From Caryophanales bacterium UBA4365 (GTDB taxonomy: Bacteria; Bacillota_I; Bacilli_A; RFN20; CAG-826), in assembly GCA_002393905.1 (NCBI GenBank), contig DGSJ01000001.1:1-17777 (forward strand): a stretch of 17,777 nucleotides of DNA, written 5' to 3'. Of this stretch, positions 1 to 7,173 are shown piece after piece. The notes beneath the pieces are model-generated. The model did no database searches. It saw nothing but the letters and a program-made list of their open reading frames with translations, and had not been told where the DNA came from. The translations under genes were made by a program, and so were the position numbers. Numbering within the stretch: the stretch's first letter is position 1; each line of letters begins with the position of its first letter.

Positions 1-3000
1 TAAAGATGACTGATTTCAAAGGCGAAAAGATCGTTGATGAATATTGGTACGCTTTTGCTGTCTATGCCAATATGGATTTACCAAAGCTCATGCGTGATCT
101 TGGTAAGTTCGCTAACGAAAAAGTTGGAGGCTTAATCGACGCCTTGATCAACGGAAGCACTGAAGAAAGCAACGAAAACGCTAATGCAGAACCATCTACA
201 GGTGGTTTTGACTTTATGTCACTTCTTGCTAACGGACCAAAAGAAGAACAAGTCGGCACCGACTGGCTCTTTACTCTTGGTGAAGAAGGCGGAGATTTCT
301 GCATCAAGATCACAACCGATGATAAATTCACATTAAAATATGTTGATCTTGGTACAATCACCTTTGGTGACACCACTATCCAAGGTGGAATCCGCGTTAA
401 TCTTAAAGACTACGAAGACTTTGTTTCCCCAGCAAGCGGAAACGATTATGTTGAAGTCTTTAACTACACCGGTATCACAAACAAACTCTTCTCTATTCTA
501 AGAGAAGATGGCAAACATCAACGTTTTGGATTTGAATTTGCTTTAGATCTTGACGGAAAAGACAATAAGAAACACGACATTGATATTGCTAAAATTGAAG
601 GTTCGGTCAACGTTGACTTCGATAAGTTGCTTGATTTAAGTCAATATATTATTGACTCTGAACCTCAAGAAGACCCACAGGTTTTAAATCTTGACGATGC
701 TCTTAATGACGTTGGATTCAACTTGCAGGTTGATCTTATCGGTCAAAACGATATCGAATATGCTAACTTTGACCTCGGCTTTGCCGAAGGAAGTGGTTAT
801 GTTCGTTTTAACGAACAAGAAGATGTGAATCATAACAAGAAAGCCGTCATGAAGTTAAAAATGGACACTGAAACCACAAATCGAATTGTGGATATGATTC
901 CAAATATGATTGAATCAACTAGCGGTGAAGAAAGCACCGATTCTCTTGAAACTTTAAAGAGTTTCTTAACCGACGAACTCGTTGAATGTGTTGATAAAGG
1001 TGATTTCTCCTTTGTTTTAGATATTCTTGAAACACTTGAAAGTGACAATGAAGGAATTCGCGTCGGTTTAAATCTTAATAAATTAGGTATTGGTGAAAAC
1101 GCCCGTGTTGATATCAATATTAAAAATGATTCAAATATTGCTGATATTAACGATGTTTTTGGAACCTCGCCAACATTAGAAGAAGTCGAGGCAATCCTTA
1201 ATGATAATGATAATCAATCTTTAAGTAACATTAGTAAATTCTCCATTGATGCTTCAAATATCTCCTTTGGAGATTATACCGCCAATGTGAGTGTTAATAC
1301 CGCTGCATTTAGCGAACTTAGCCTTGGAAACAAAGCTGAATACCAATCTGTGAAATTTATTCCAGATGTCATTGATCAAGTCAGTGACTTTATCCAAACC
1401 AAAAAGACTGGATTCAGTGTAACTGGTTCCATGAAAGATAAAAATGGTCTTGGAACAGTTTTCTCTGGCGAAGGTCAATTAGACAATAACGATGAAGTTA
1501 AACGTGGTTATGGAACAATGCACATTGACGAATACAAGTATCGTGCCAACTCAATTTGGGCACAACACGACATGGCTGTTGATATTGCTAACGTTGCAAG
1601 TAACATTGTTCCGGCATATGAACAAAACGGCGTTACTTATAAACGTCAAAACAACAACCAAGCCTTATTTGTCTATGGCGATCCAAATGCCGCAAATATT
1701 AAAGGTAAATTACGTTTACAAACATTTAGTGATATTTTGGACATCGTTAAAACATTCGCAAACGATTACGGTAATCAACCAAAATTCACCAAGTTCCTTG
1801 GACCAATTATGGAACTAATGGGCTTTGGTGCAATCGGCGACATTATTAATAGTAAAGACTATGTTAGATTAACAAGTAATGAACTTCTTAAAGAAGTTTC
1901 CGTCATTGATAATGGTGCCAAATTACGCATTGTTATTTCTAAAGTCATGCTTGGCTTACCAAGCGATATTACAATCGAAGTTGCCTTTAATGGCAATAAT
2001 GATTCTGGAAATCAAACATTAAAATCTTTAGATGTTGTTAATTTTGCTATGGGTAGTGGAGATGATGCTAAATTACTCAACTTCCATTTCCAACTTGAAG
2101 ATTATGATGAAAATTATCAATCCGTCATTAATCGCGCCAATGTTGCTAATGAAAAATATATGAACCTTGATGGTATCAAAGTCTTATTGGATTTAGGTAT
2201 CAATACAACCAAACCAAATTATTGGCACTTAAGCGCCAGCGCACATGTTGACGCCAAAATCATTAATATCGATTTATCAAACATCGACTTCTATATCTAT
2301 GTTGATGGCGAAAAAGCCAAAGTTTATGGTAAATTCGGTTCAGTCCCAGTCAGTGGTCTTTACACTGAAGACGTGCTCGTTTCTGGTGACAAGATTATGT
2401 CATCAGAAATGACATTTGAAACATTTAACGATGAAAACCATAACGGTGTCAGTGGAATGTTTAATGTTCAAAGAACATTAAAAAACCCAACATCTAGACC
2501 AACCTGGTCTGGTGGCTTAAAACGTTACTATTATTACGATAACAAAACATATCATTATCGTTCAGAAAGTAAGAACTTCCTCGACGAAATCGCTCGTTAC
2601 CTTTTAGGTGGCGTCATTGGTATTAAGAATGCTTATCTTGATTCCGACCTCTTAGGTGGATCTAGCTCAAGTAGCAGTGAAACTGCTGCCGGAGACTTTA
2701 CAAACACATTTACATCCACAGGCTTTAACTGCGGACGTGAAATCTATGAAGGCGTTGATTCCTCAGTCATCCGTTTAGGTCTAAACCTCAACGAATTAAC
2801 TGGTATCGATGCACTTCGTGAAGTTGAAGCAACCATCGTATCTAAAGAAATTCCAGTCGGCTACGACGAAGAAGGAAATCCACTTGTTGATAAAGACAAT
2901 AAAGTGATTACAATGGATATCCTTGGTAAATTAGTCGCTTCACTACGTGTCCACTTCATTGCTGATATTAATGTTTCATTTACAGCAACTGTTGAAGACG

Positions 3001-3176
3001 CTGAACTTGATGCAGATGCAGCATTAAGCAAGTGGAACGATAAAGGTCAAGCCCGCTTAACAGCTTTAAGCGGAAACATTAATGGCAAAGCCATTAGTAA
3101 AACACAAAATAGTTCTTACTTTAACAATGCTAAGAACCCATATACCTACAGTTGGGAAGAGCCAAGACAAGCTTAA
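1..3176 (+). CDS. Large beta-rich protein of unknown function (5' end probably outside window)
   Basis: The frame is open from the left edge. The first ATG, at position 6, gives 1056 residues, but that N-terminus has no signal peptide or lipobox and there is no stop upstream in the window. The true start is therefore probably further left, and the product may be secreted. I recognise no domain. The sequence is rich in Asn, Asp, Lys and Gly, has only about three Cys, and alternates short hydrophobic/polar strands, as extended beta-sheet surface proteins do. Related strand motifs recur: 'GLNLN-L-GI' near residues 350 and 920, and 'VDL..N(D)I......GSGYV'-type stretches near residues 181-200, 238-270 and 743-770. 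A Ser-rich linker lies near residue 890. No transmembrane segment is visible and the C-terminus has no sorting signal. Its TAA overlaps the next ATG by one base, so it is coupled to the downstream PAP2 gene. Function is unknown. Confidence 0.75.
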   Translation, partial: KMTDFKGEKIVDEYWYAFAVYANMDLPKLMRDLGKFANEKVGGLIDALINGSTEESNENANAEPSTGGFDFMSLLANGPKEEQVGTDWLFTLGEEGGDFCIKITTDDKFTLKYVDLGTITFGDTTIQGGIRVNLKDYEDFVSPASGNDYVEVFNYTGITNKLFSILREDGKHQRFGFEFALDLDGKDNKKHDIDIAKIEGSVNVDFDKLLDLSQYIIDSEPQEDPQVLNLDDALNDVGFNLQVDLIGQNDIEYANFDLGFAEGSGYVRFNEQEDVNHNKKAVMKLKMDTETTNRIVDMIPNMIESTSGEESTDSLETLKSFLTDELVECVDKGDFSFVLDILETLESDNEGIRVGLNLNKLGIGENARVDINIKNDSNIADINDVFGTSPTLEEVEAILNDNDNQSLSNISKFSIDASNISFGDYTANVSVNTAAFSELSLGNKAEYQSVKFIPDVIDQVSDFIQTKKTGFSVTGSMKDKNGLGTVFSGEGQLDNNDEVKRGYGTMHIDEYKYRANSIWAQHDMAVDIANVASNIVPAYEQNGVTYKRQNNNQALFVYGDPNAANIKGKLRLQTFSDILDIVKTFANDYGNQPKFTKFLGPIMELMGFGAIGDIINSKDYVRLTSNELLKEVSVIDNGAKLRIVISKVMLGLPSDITIEVAFNGNNDSGNQTLKSLDVVNFAMGSGDDAKLLNFHFQLEDYDENYQSVINRANVANEKYMNLDGIKVLLDLGINTTKPNYWHLSASAHVDAKIINIDLSNIDFYIYVDGEKAKVYGKFGSVPVSGLYTEDVLVSGDKIMSSEMTFETFNDENHNGVSGMFNVQRTLKNPTSRPTWSGGLKRYYYYDNKTYHYRSESKNFLDEIARYLLGGVIGIKNAYLDSDLLGGSSSSSSETAAGDFTNTFTSTGFNCGREIYEGVDSSVIRLGLNLNELTGIDALREVEATIVSKEIPVGYDEEGNPLVDKDNKVITMDILGKLVASLRVHFIADINVSFTATVEDAELDADAALSKWNDKGQARLTALSGNINGKAISKTQNSSYFNNAKNPYTYSWEEPRQA

Positions 3177-3883
3177 TGAAAAAACAGGTTTTCTTCTGGT
3201 TAAGTATCGCTTTCTTTGCTTTGTTTGTCCTTTGGACAATCTTAGTAAAAACTGTTGATGTTCAAACAATCTCGTATAACGGGACAAAGCTTGGCTTTTA
3301 TAGTATCAACTATAAGTTTGGCGATCTCGTGACCGAGTTTGGTAAATATGAATTTATGCGCACAGTGTCAAGCATTCTCCTTTATGTATCCTTTGGATAC
3401 GTGGGAATCCTTGTCGCTGTGGCAATAATTCAGCTCATCAAATACAAATCAATTAAGAAGATTAATCCAATTTTCTATTTCCTTGCTGGAGCGTATGTTC
3501 TAGTCGTCATTCTTTATGGCTTCTTTGAACTTGTGCACATTAATTACTCTCCAGAAAGCACATTTGAAAATTTGAAGGTTTCTTATCCTTCAAGCCATGT
3601 CTTCATTGGTGGATCATTCTTCTTGCTCAATAGTTACGTCTTATTAAAGTTCCTATGGGTCAAAGATGGCTTATTTAAAACACTAATTCATCTTTCCACA
3701 GTGATTATCACCTGCTTACTAGTCTTAACTAGACTACTAGCAGTGAAACACTGGTTAACTGACATTATTGCGAGCGTCATCTTGACCCTGGCGGTCTATT
3801 TCCTCTTTATAGGGTTATGCCGCTGGTTAATTCCAACCGAAGTTAAAGACGAGTATATTGAACTAAAAAACGAAGAAGAATAA
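3176..3883 (+). CDS. PAP2-superfamily membrane phosphatase (degenerate motif 1)
   Basis: A 235-residue protein with about six hydrophobic segments. Two of the three signature motifs of the PAP2/undecaprenyl-pyrophosphate phosphatase superfamily are visible. Motif C2 is PSSH at residues 138-141 (family PSGH). Motif C3 is R186-x5-H192-x3-D196. The usual upstream KxxxxxxRP motif is not recognisable before C2. By family knowledge such enzymes dephosphorylate lipid phosphates such as phosphatidate or undecaprenyl pyrophosphate at the membrane. The exact substrate cannot be read here. I chose the ATG that overlaps the previous stop (TAATG) over an in-frame TTG 24 bases earlier, because it begins with MKKQ and a hydrophobic helix and suggests translational coupling to the large upstream gene. 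The C-terminus is a short acidic, cytoplasmic-looking tail. A strong terminator follows 18 bases after the stop. Confidence 0.8.
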   Translation: MKKQVFFWLSIAFFALFVLWTILVKTVDVQTISYNGTKLGFYSINYKFGDLVTEFGKYEFMRTVSSILLYVSFGYVGILVAVAIIQLIKYKSIKKINPIFYFLAGAYVLVVILYGFFELVHINYSPESTFENLKVSYPSSHVFIGGSFFLLNSYVLLKFLWVKDGLFKTLIHLSTVIITCLLVLTRLLAVKHWLTDIIASVILTLAVYFLFIGLCRWLIPTEVKDEYIELKNEEE

Positions 3884-3901
3884 CGATTAATCCTCTTAAT
3901 T

Positions 3902-3925
3902 AAGGCGTCATTGTGGCGCCTTTTT
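3902..3925 (+). terminator. Intrinsic terminator after the PAP2 gene
   Basis: GGCGTC pairs with GGCGCC (one G-T wobble) around the loop ATTGT. Flanking AA/TT extends the stem, and five T follow. It ends the large-protein/PAP2 unit. Confidence 0.85.
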
Positions 3926-4145
3926 AATTTCTCTTAAGGCATTTGCTATAGAAATTTAAAATTAATACAATTGCTGAAAATCGTTAAATCTAGTCTCATA
4001 TTTGATAGCGAGATCCATCTATAGCAAATCTATCTAAATATATTTTACTATTCTAAACAACTGATTATATTGACACTCTTACATAGTAAGTGCTTGACTC
4101 TCTCGCTCTCTTTATGATAAAAATCATAGGTAAAGAGGTTATAAT
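3926..4145. other. AT-rich 220-bp intergenic region with a 12-bp inverted repeat and a likely promoter
   Basis: There is no gene here. A perfect 12-bp inverted repeat, ATTTGCTATAGA (3941-3952) and its complement (4018-4029), brackets 65 bases. A possible promoter for the downstream surface-protein gene is TTGACT (4094-4099), 16 bases, then GATAAA (4116-4121). An isolated consensus TTGACA lies at 4070-4075 without a well-placed -10. A short palindrome ATGAT-AAAA-ATCAT (4114-4127) overlaps the candidate -10. AAAGAGG (4132-4138) is the ribosome binding site. The promoter assignment is weak. Confidence 0.35.
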
Positions 4146-5759
4146 ATGAAGAAACACTTTTTATTAATTCCTTTATTAATGATTTTATCTTTTGGAGCTA
4201 TAAGCTCCCAAAAGAACGATATTAATATTAAACCAACATATGCTTCATATTCATATGAACATGCTGGAACAAGAGAAGATCCATACTCCGTTCAAGATGC
4301 ATTAGAAAAATGTGCTGAAGTAGGAACAACGGCAACAGGAACTTTTGTGACAAAAGGGATTGTTTGTCATATCAACGAAATTCAAACTTCAATGTGGCAA
4401 AACGCCACTTTCTTTATTTCGGATGATGGTTCTCGTAACAACGAATTAGAAATTTATCGTGGTTTTTATATTAATGGGGATGGCTGGACTGAAGAAACAG
4501 CTGCTCTTTTAACTGTTGGTAAAGTTGTAACAATTGAAGGAAGCCTTGTGAACTATAAAGGGAACACGAAAGAATACACCAGTGGTAGTCAAGTTGTTTC
4601 AATTGAAGAACAACATGAAAAAGATTTTGTAGTGAATTTTGTTTATGTCCAAACTGTGATGAAGGTTGGTGACATGTTCGAGGTCATTTCTGCTCAAGAA
4701 GAATACACATACAATTTGGTTAATGTTGATTATTATTCATCGGACGAAAATGTTGTCCAAGTGCTTTATAACACTCGGATTGAATCATATTATGATTACA
4801 ACGGAAATTATCATCAAGGAAACATTTATACTTTTGTATTAAAGGCTTTAGCAAAAGGTAGTATAATGCTGACCGTTGAAGCCATCTCAAAAGATGGTTT
4901 ATCTAAAAAAGGTTATGGATATACAGTTATAACTGTTTATGATGAACTTGATTCCAAACAAACAGTGGAAATCGGTCAAACATTACCTGTTGGAACTGTT
5001 AGTGAAGAGCGATATTTCTTTGAAGGTTCGATTTATTTATATGATGTTGATCAAAATAATATCTTAAATTTAAAATATGGCTATCAAGATAAATTCTGGA
5101 TTACAGAATATATTAATATTTATTTTGGCTCATCTAACCAAACCCTTTATGAAGAGATAAAAACCCGTTATCAAACTATTTGTGGTAATGGTATTTATCT
5201 TACCTGTCAAATTCAAAACAATGATGGAGTTGTTCGTTTAATTAATCCTAACTTAGTCGGATTGATAGAATTTAGTCTAGAAAATAATCATTATCATACA
5301 GAGGAAACAGCTGCAACATTTTTATCAATGACATGTTTAAGCTGTAATTATTATCAAGCTGATCCTTGGAACCACGGGATTTATGGAAGTTTTGAAAATG
5401 CTGTTGATCATTACGAAAACATTTTTTCCCGATTCCAAATGACTCCATATTGGGAGAAGATTGATTCAAGTCGAAAAACATATTTGAAAACTGCTAATGC
5501 AGAAGAATTAATTAACTCAATAAGCAAACCAAACCAAACTGTCGGAGATTTTTTAAAACGTTACGATTATATTGTCGCTAAATATGGGGTTAGTAATTTC
5601 TTAGAAAGAGAAATCACACCTTTACAAATGAGTTATCTATCAACGAGTAGTTTAGATGAAAATGACTCCACCTTAATTGTTGTGATTACCGTCCTTATTT
5701 CAACAACACTTTGTTTGGGCTTAATCTTAATTAAAAAGAAAAGATATCATTCGGTATAA
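4146..5759 (+). CDS. Secreted, C-terminally anchored surface protein with OB-fold-like and Ig-like domains
   Basis: A 537-residue protein. MKKH plus a hydrophobic stretch forms a signal peptide (about residues 1-20). Residues about 38-155 ('GTREDPYSVQDAL', then alternating strands ending in 'VGKVVTIEGSLVNYKGN') match the extracellular OB-fold-like module found in many surface proteins and secreted nucleases. Residues about 160-275 look like a bacterial Ig-like (Big_2-type) domain ('SSDENVVQV', 'ALAKGSIMLTV'). Residues about 280-375 resemble a second OB-like module. The C-terminal region holds a CLSC pair and a motif around 'RYDYIVAKYG'. It is followed by one transmembrane helix (about residues 508-528) and a basic tail (KKKR), so the protein should be tethered with its bulk outside. 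There is no LPXTG motif. It stands alone between a terminator and a terminator. The ligand is unknown. OB-fold modules can bind sugars or nucleic acids, but no catalytic residues are evident. Confidence 0.75.
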   Translation: MKKHFLLIPLLMILSFGAISSQKNDINIKPTYASYSYEHAGTREDPYSVQDALEKCAEVGTTATGTFVTKGIVCHINEIQTSMWQNATFFISDDGSRNNELEIYRGFYINGDGWTEETAALLTVGKVVTIEGSLVNYKGNTKEYTSGSQVVSIEEQHEKDFVVNFVYVQTVMKVGDMFEVISAQEEYTYNLVNVDYYSSDENVVQVLYNTRIESYYDYNGNYHQGNIYTFVLKALAKGSIMLTVEAISKDGLSKKGYGYTVITVYDELDSKQTVEIGQTLPVGTVSEERYFFEGSIYLYDVDQNNILNLKYGYQDKFWITEYINIYFGSSNQTLYEEIKTRYQTICGNGIYLTCQIQNNDGVVRLINPNLVGLIEFSLENNHYHTEETAATFLSMTCLSCNYYQADPWNHGIYGSFENAVDHYENIFSRFQMTPYWEKIDSSRKTYLKTANAEELINSISKPNQTVGDFLKRYDYIVAKYGVSNFLEREITPLQMSYLSTSSLDENDSTLIVVITVLISTTLCLGLILIKKKRYHSV

Positions 5760-5845
5760 TAATAGTGCACACTTCCTAAAAATTTAAAGTCGTTTAGTTT
5801 AGTAATAGCAACATTCGGTTATAATTTGTCATTCTTAATCAAATA

Positions 5846-5865
5846 GGTGCCAAAGGGCACCTTTT
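5846..5865 (+). terminator. Intrinsic terminator after the surface-protein gene
   Basis: GGTGCC and GGCACC form a perfect 6-bp stem around AAAG, followed by four T. It lies 86 bases after the stop. Confidence 0.8.
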
Positions 5866-5869
5866 CATA

Positions 5870-5898
5870 TTGATATTATGATTTAATTGTATTAAAGT
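5870..5898 (+). promoter_or_regulatory. SigA-like promoter of the DUF308 gene
   Basis: TTGATA (5870-5875), a 17-base spacer, then TAAAGT (5893-5898). The -35 matches five of six consensus positions and the -10 four of six. It lies directly after a terminator and about 30 bases before the start codon. Confidence 0.5.
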
Positions 5899-5900
5899 AT

Positions 5901-5917
5901 TTTCGTTTAAAACGAAA
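5901..5917. promoter_or_regulatory. Perfect 8-bp palindrome at the predicted transcription start (candidate operator)
   Basis: TTTCGTTT-A-AAACGAAA is a perfect dyad with a single central base. It begins two bases after the predicted -10 and runs into the ribosome binding site (AAAGGA, 5915-5920). That position suits a repressor site. As RNA it would be a hairpin with almost no loop, so DNA binding is more likely. Confidence 0.4.
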
Positions 5918-5929
5918 GGAAAGAAAGAA

Positions 5930-6439
5930 ATGAGTGAAAAGAATAAAACATTAGTCAGTGGAATCTTCCTCATCGTCATGGGTATCTTAATCGCTATCTT
6001 TGGTGGTCAAGCTGTTCTTGATGTTTACTTTGGAATCGTTTCACTAGTCGCTGGTATTTGCTTAGTTGCCATGGGCATCTATGCAATGAGTAAGAAACAA
6101 CCTCTTCCAGCACCAACCTTAACCTTAGGCTGTGTTCTTTTAGCCGTTGGCGTCACCTTATTTACCGACTTTTTATCCGTTGGAGTTTTAATTAACTTCC
6201 TCGTTGTCGTGATCTTAGGCGCCGGTGCAGGAATCTTAACCTATGGAATCTATCTTTTAGTTAAGAAACAAACCGTTCCTGGTTTAATGAATTTAGTCCT
6301 CGGATTAGTCGCGATTGTTGTTTCTGTTCTTTACATTGCTGTCCCAGATTTCCGTAGTGTTTTCTGGATCATTGTCGGTGTCTTAATCGCCGTTTATGGT
6401 CTTGTTGAATTTATCTACGCAATTAAAGAAGGCAAGTAA
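5930..6439 (+). CDS. DUF308/HdeD-like six-helix membrane protein
   Basis: A 169-residue protein, almost entirely hydrophobic. Six transmembrane helices are visible at about residues 8-26, 33-54, 63-84, 86-110, 119-138 and 144-165. Glycine-rich motifs repeat ('GIFLIVMGILIAIFGG', 'GVLIAVYGLVEFIYAI') in paired helix units, the pattern of the DUF308/HdeD family. HdeD was first linked to acid resistance in E. coli. The biochemical role of the Gram-positive relatives is not established, so I do not assign one. ATG at 5930 is preceded by AAAGGA at a suitable distance. The gene is monocistronic, with its own promoter, a palindrome at the start site and a strong terminator, which suggests individual regulation, possibly by stress. 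Confidence 0.75.
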   Translation: MSEKNKTLVSGIFLIVMGILIAIFGGQAVLDVYFGIVSLVAGICLVAMGIYAMSKKQPLPAPTLTLGCVLLAVGVTLFTDFLSVGVLINFLVVVILGAGAGILTYGIYLLVKKQTVPGLMNLVLGLVAIVVSVLYIAVPDFRSVFWIIVGVLIAVYGLVEFIYAIKEGK

Positions 6440-6465
6440 TTAGAATATTAATTAACAATAGAAAT

Positions 6466-6492
6466 AGTCGGGCGAAAATCGCTCGACTTTTT
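6466..6492 (+). terminator. Intrinsic terminator after the DUF308 gene
   Basis: AGTCGGGCGA pairs with TCGCTCGACT (10 bp, one G-T wobble) around AAA. The run of T that follows includes the final T of the stem. Confidence 0.88.
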
Positions 6493-6563
6493 CTTATCAA
6501 AAATATTGAGGTTTTGTATTGGATTTACCAGCAATTCTTGGTTAATTTGGAATCTTAGGCAAC

Positions 6564-6590
6564 AAAAAAACGCATCGTCAATGATGCGTT
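6564..6590 (-). terminator. Intrinsic terminator of the minus-strand membrane-protein gene
   Basis: On the minus strand, AACGCATC and GATGCGTT form a perfect 8-bp stem around ATTGAC, then a run of T follows (the A run at 6564-6570 on the plus strand). It lies 20 bases past the stop of the minus-strand gene. Plus-strand readthrough would meet only a short broken T-run, so it acts mainly on the minus strand. Confidence 0.85.
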
Positions 6591-6610
6591 ATTTTCTTTC
6601 AATTTGTTTC

Positions 6611-7042
6611 TTATTTGGATTCCTTTTTACCAAGGAAGGAGAGGACTGTCATTAAGCAAAGGACAGCACCTGCAACGATCACAAGGACAGAGGTTGCAGT
6701 CATTGAACCGGTGACGGTTAATGCGGCAACATCTTGAGCATGTTTTGGAGCAAGAATCATGAACACTCCAGAGACGATCAGTAATGCCGATCCGACTGGA
6801 AGAACGAACTTGCGGAACTTGGTTGGAATTAAGCAGAAGACTAAGACAACTGAGCCAACAACAAGAAGAATGAAGCTTAATAAAGCAAAGACATTGCTTC
6901 CACGTTCGAAGACCAATTGATAATAGTTACCAAAATTCGAACCATCAACACGAGTTGCCGCAGTTTGAGCAGCAATGCCAAACGCGATTGCAACTAGAAT
7001 CACACTAACAAGAGAGAGAATTGGTAATAAAATTTTGCGCAT
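6611..7042 (-). CDS. Small four-helix membrane protein, unknown function
   Basis: A 143-residue protein of unrecognised family. Four hydrophobic helices are visible: about residues 4-24 (could double as an uncleaved signal anchor), 51-74, 80-98 and 114-136. A soluble loop of about 25 residues, possibly external, lies between helices 1 and 2 ('RVDGSNFGNYYQLVFERGSN'). The C-terminus ends in a basic cluster (GKKESK) that is likely cytoplasmic. It has no Cys-rich or catalytic motif. AAAGGAT lies about 12 bases before the ATG, a somewhat long spacing. It is monocistronic, with a near-consensus promoter and a strong terminator of its own. It faces the DUF308 gene tail to tail, and both encode small helical membrane proteins, but no functional link can be shown. 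Confidence 0.7.
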   Translation of the reverse strand: MRKILLPILSLVSVILVAIAFGIAAQTAATRVDGSNFGNYYQLVFERGSNVFALLSFILLVVGSVVLVFCLIPTKFRKFVLPVGSALLIVSGVFMILAPKHAQDVAALTVTGSMTATSVLVIVAGAVLCLMTVLSFLGKKESK

Positions 7043-7075
7043 AATTTTAATTATCCTTTCTTAGAAAGCACGTAA

Positions 7076-7104
7076 ATTATATGTAAAAGTCGCATTCTTT
7101 GCAA
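7076..7104 (-). promoter_or_regulatory. Near-consensus promoter for the minus-strand membrane-protein gene
   Basis: Read on the minus strand: TTGCAA (7104-7099), a 17-base spacer, then consensus TATAAT (7081-7076). The predicted start is near 7069, which gives a leader of about 26 bases. This is one of the best promoter matches in the window. Confidence 0.75.
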
Positions 7105-7109
7105 CATAT

Positions 7110-7151
7110 TTACAATATATTAGTAAATTTGTTAGTTTTGTCTTACAATAT
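7110..7151 (+). repeat. Two direct copies of TTACAATAT upstream of the nucleotidyltransferase gene
   Basis: TTACAATAT occurs at 7110-7118 and 7143-7151, 33 bases apart. Each copy contains TACAAT, a fair -10 element. The second copy (TACAAT 7144-7149) may be the -10 of the nucleotidyltransferase gene, with no good -35. Confidence 0.3.
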
Positions 7152-7173
7152 GTAGCATTGAGGTAAATAAAAT

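Noticed and set aside
3152..3175. TTG start that would lengthen the first PAP2 protein by eight residues
   Set aside because: It lies inside the upstream gene and lacks a ribosome binding site. The overlapping ATG begins with a basic residue pair and a hydrophobic helix.
3941..4029. Miniature transposable element bounded by the 12-bp inverted repeat
   Set aside because: No target-site duplication flanks the repeats, and no second copy is visible in the window.
5796..5845. Consensus TATAAT at 5820-5825 as a promoter for a small RNA
   Set aside because: No supported -35 precedes it. Any transcript would run into the terminator at 5846 within about 30 bases.
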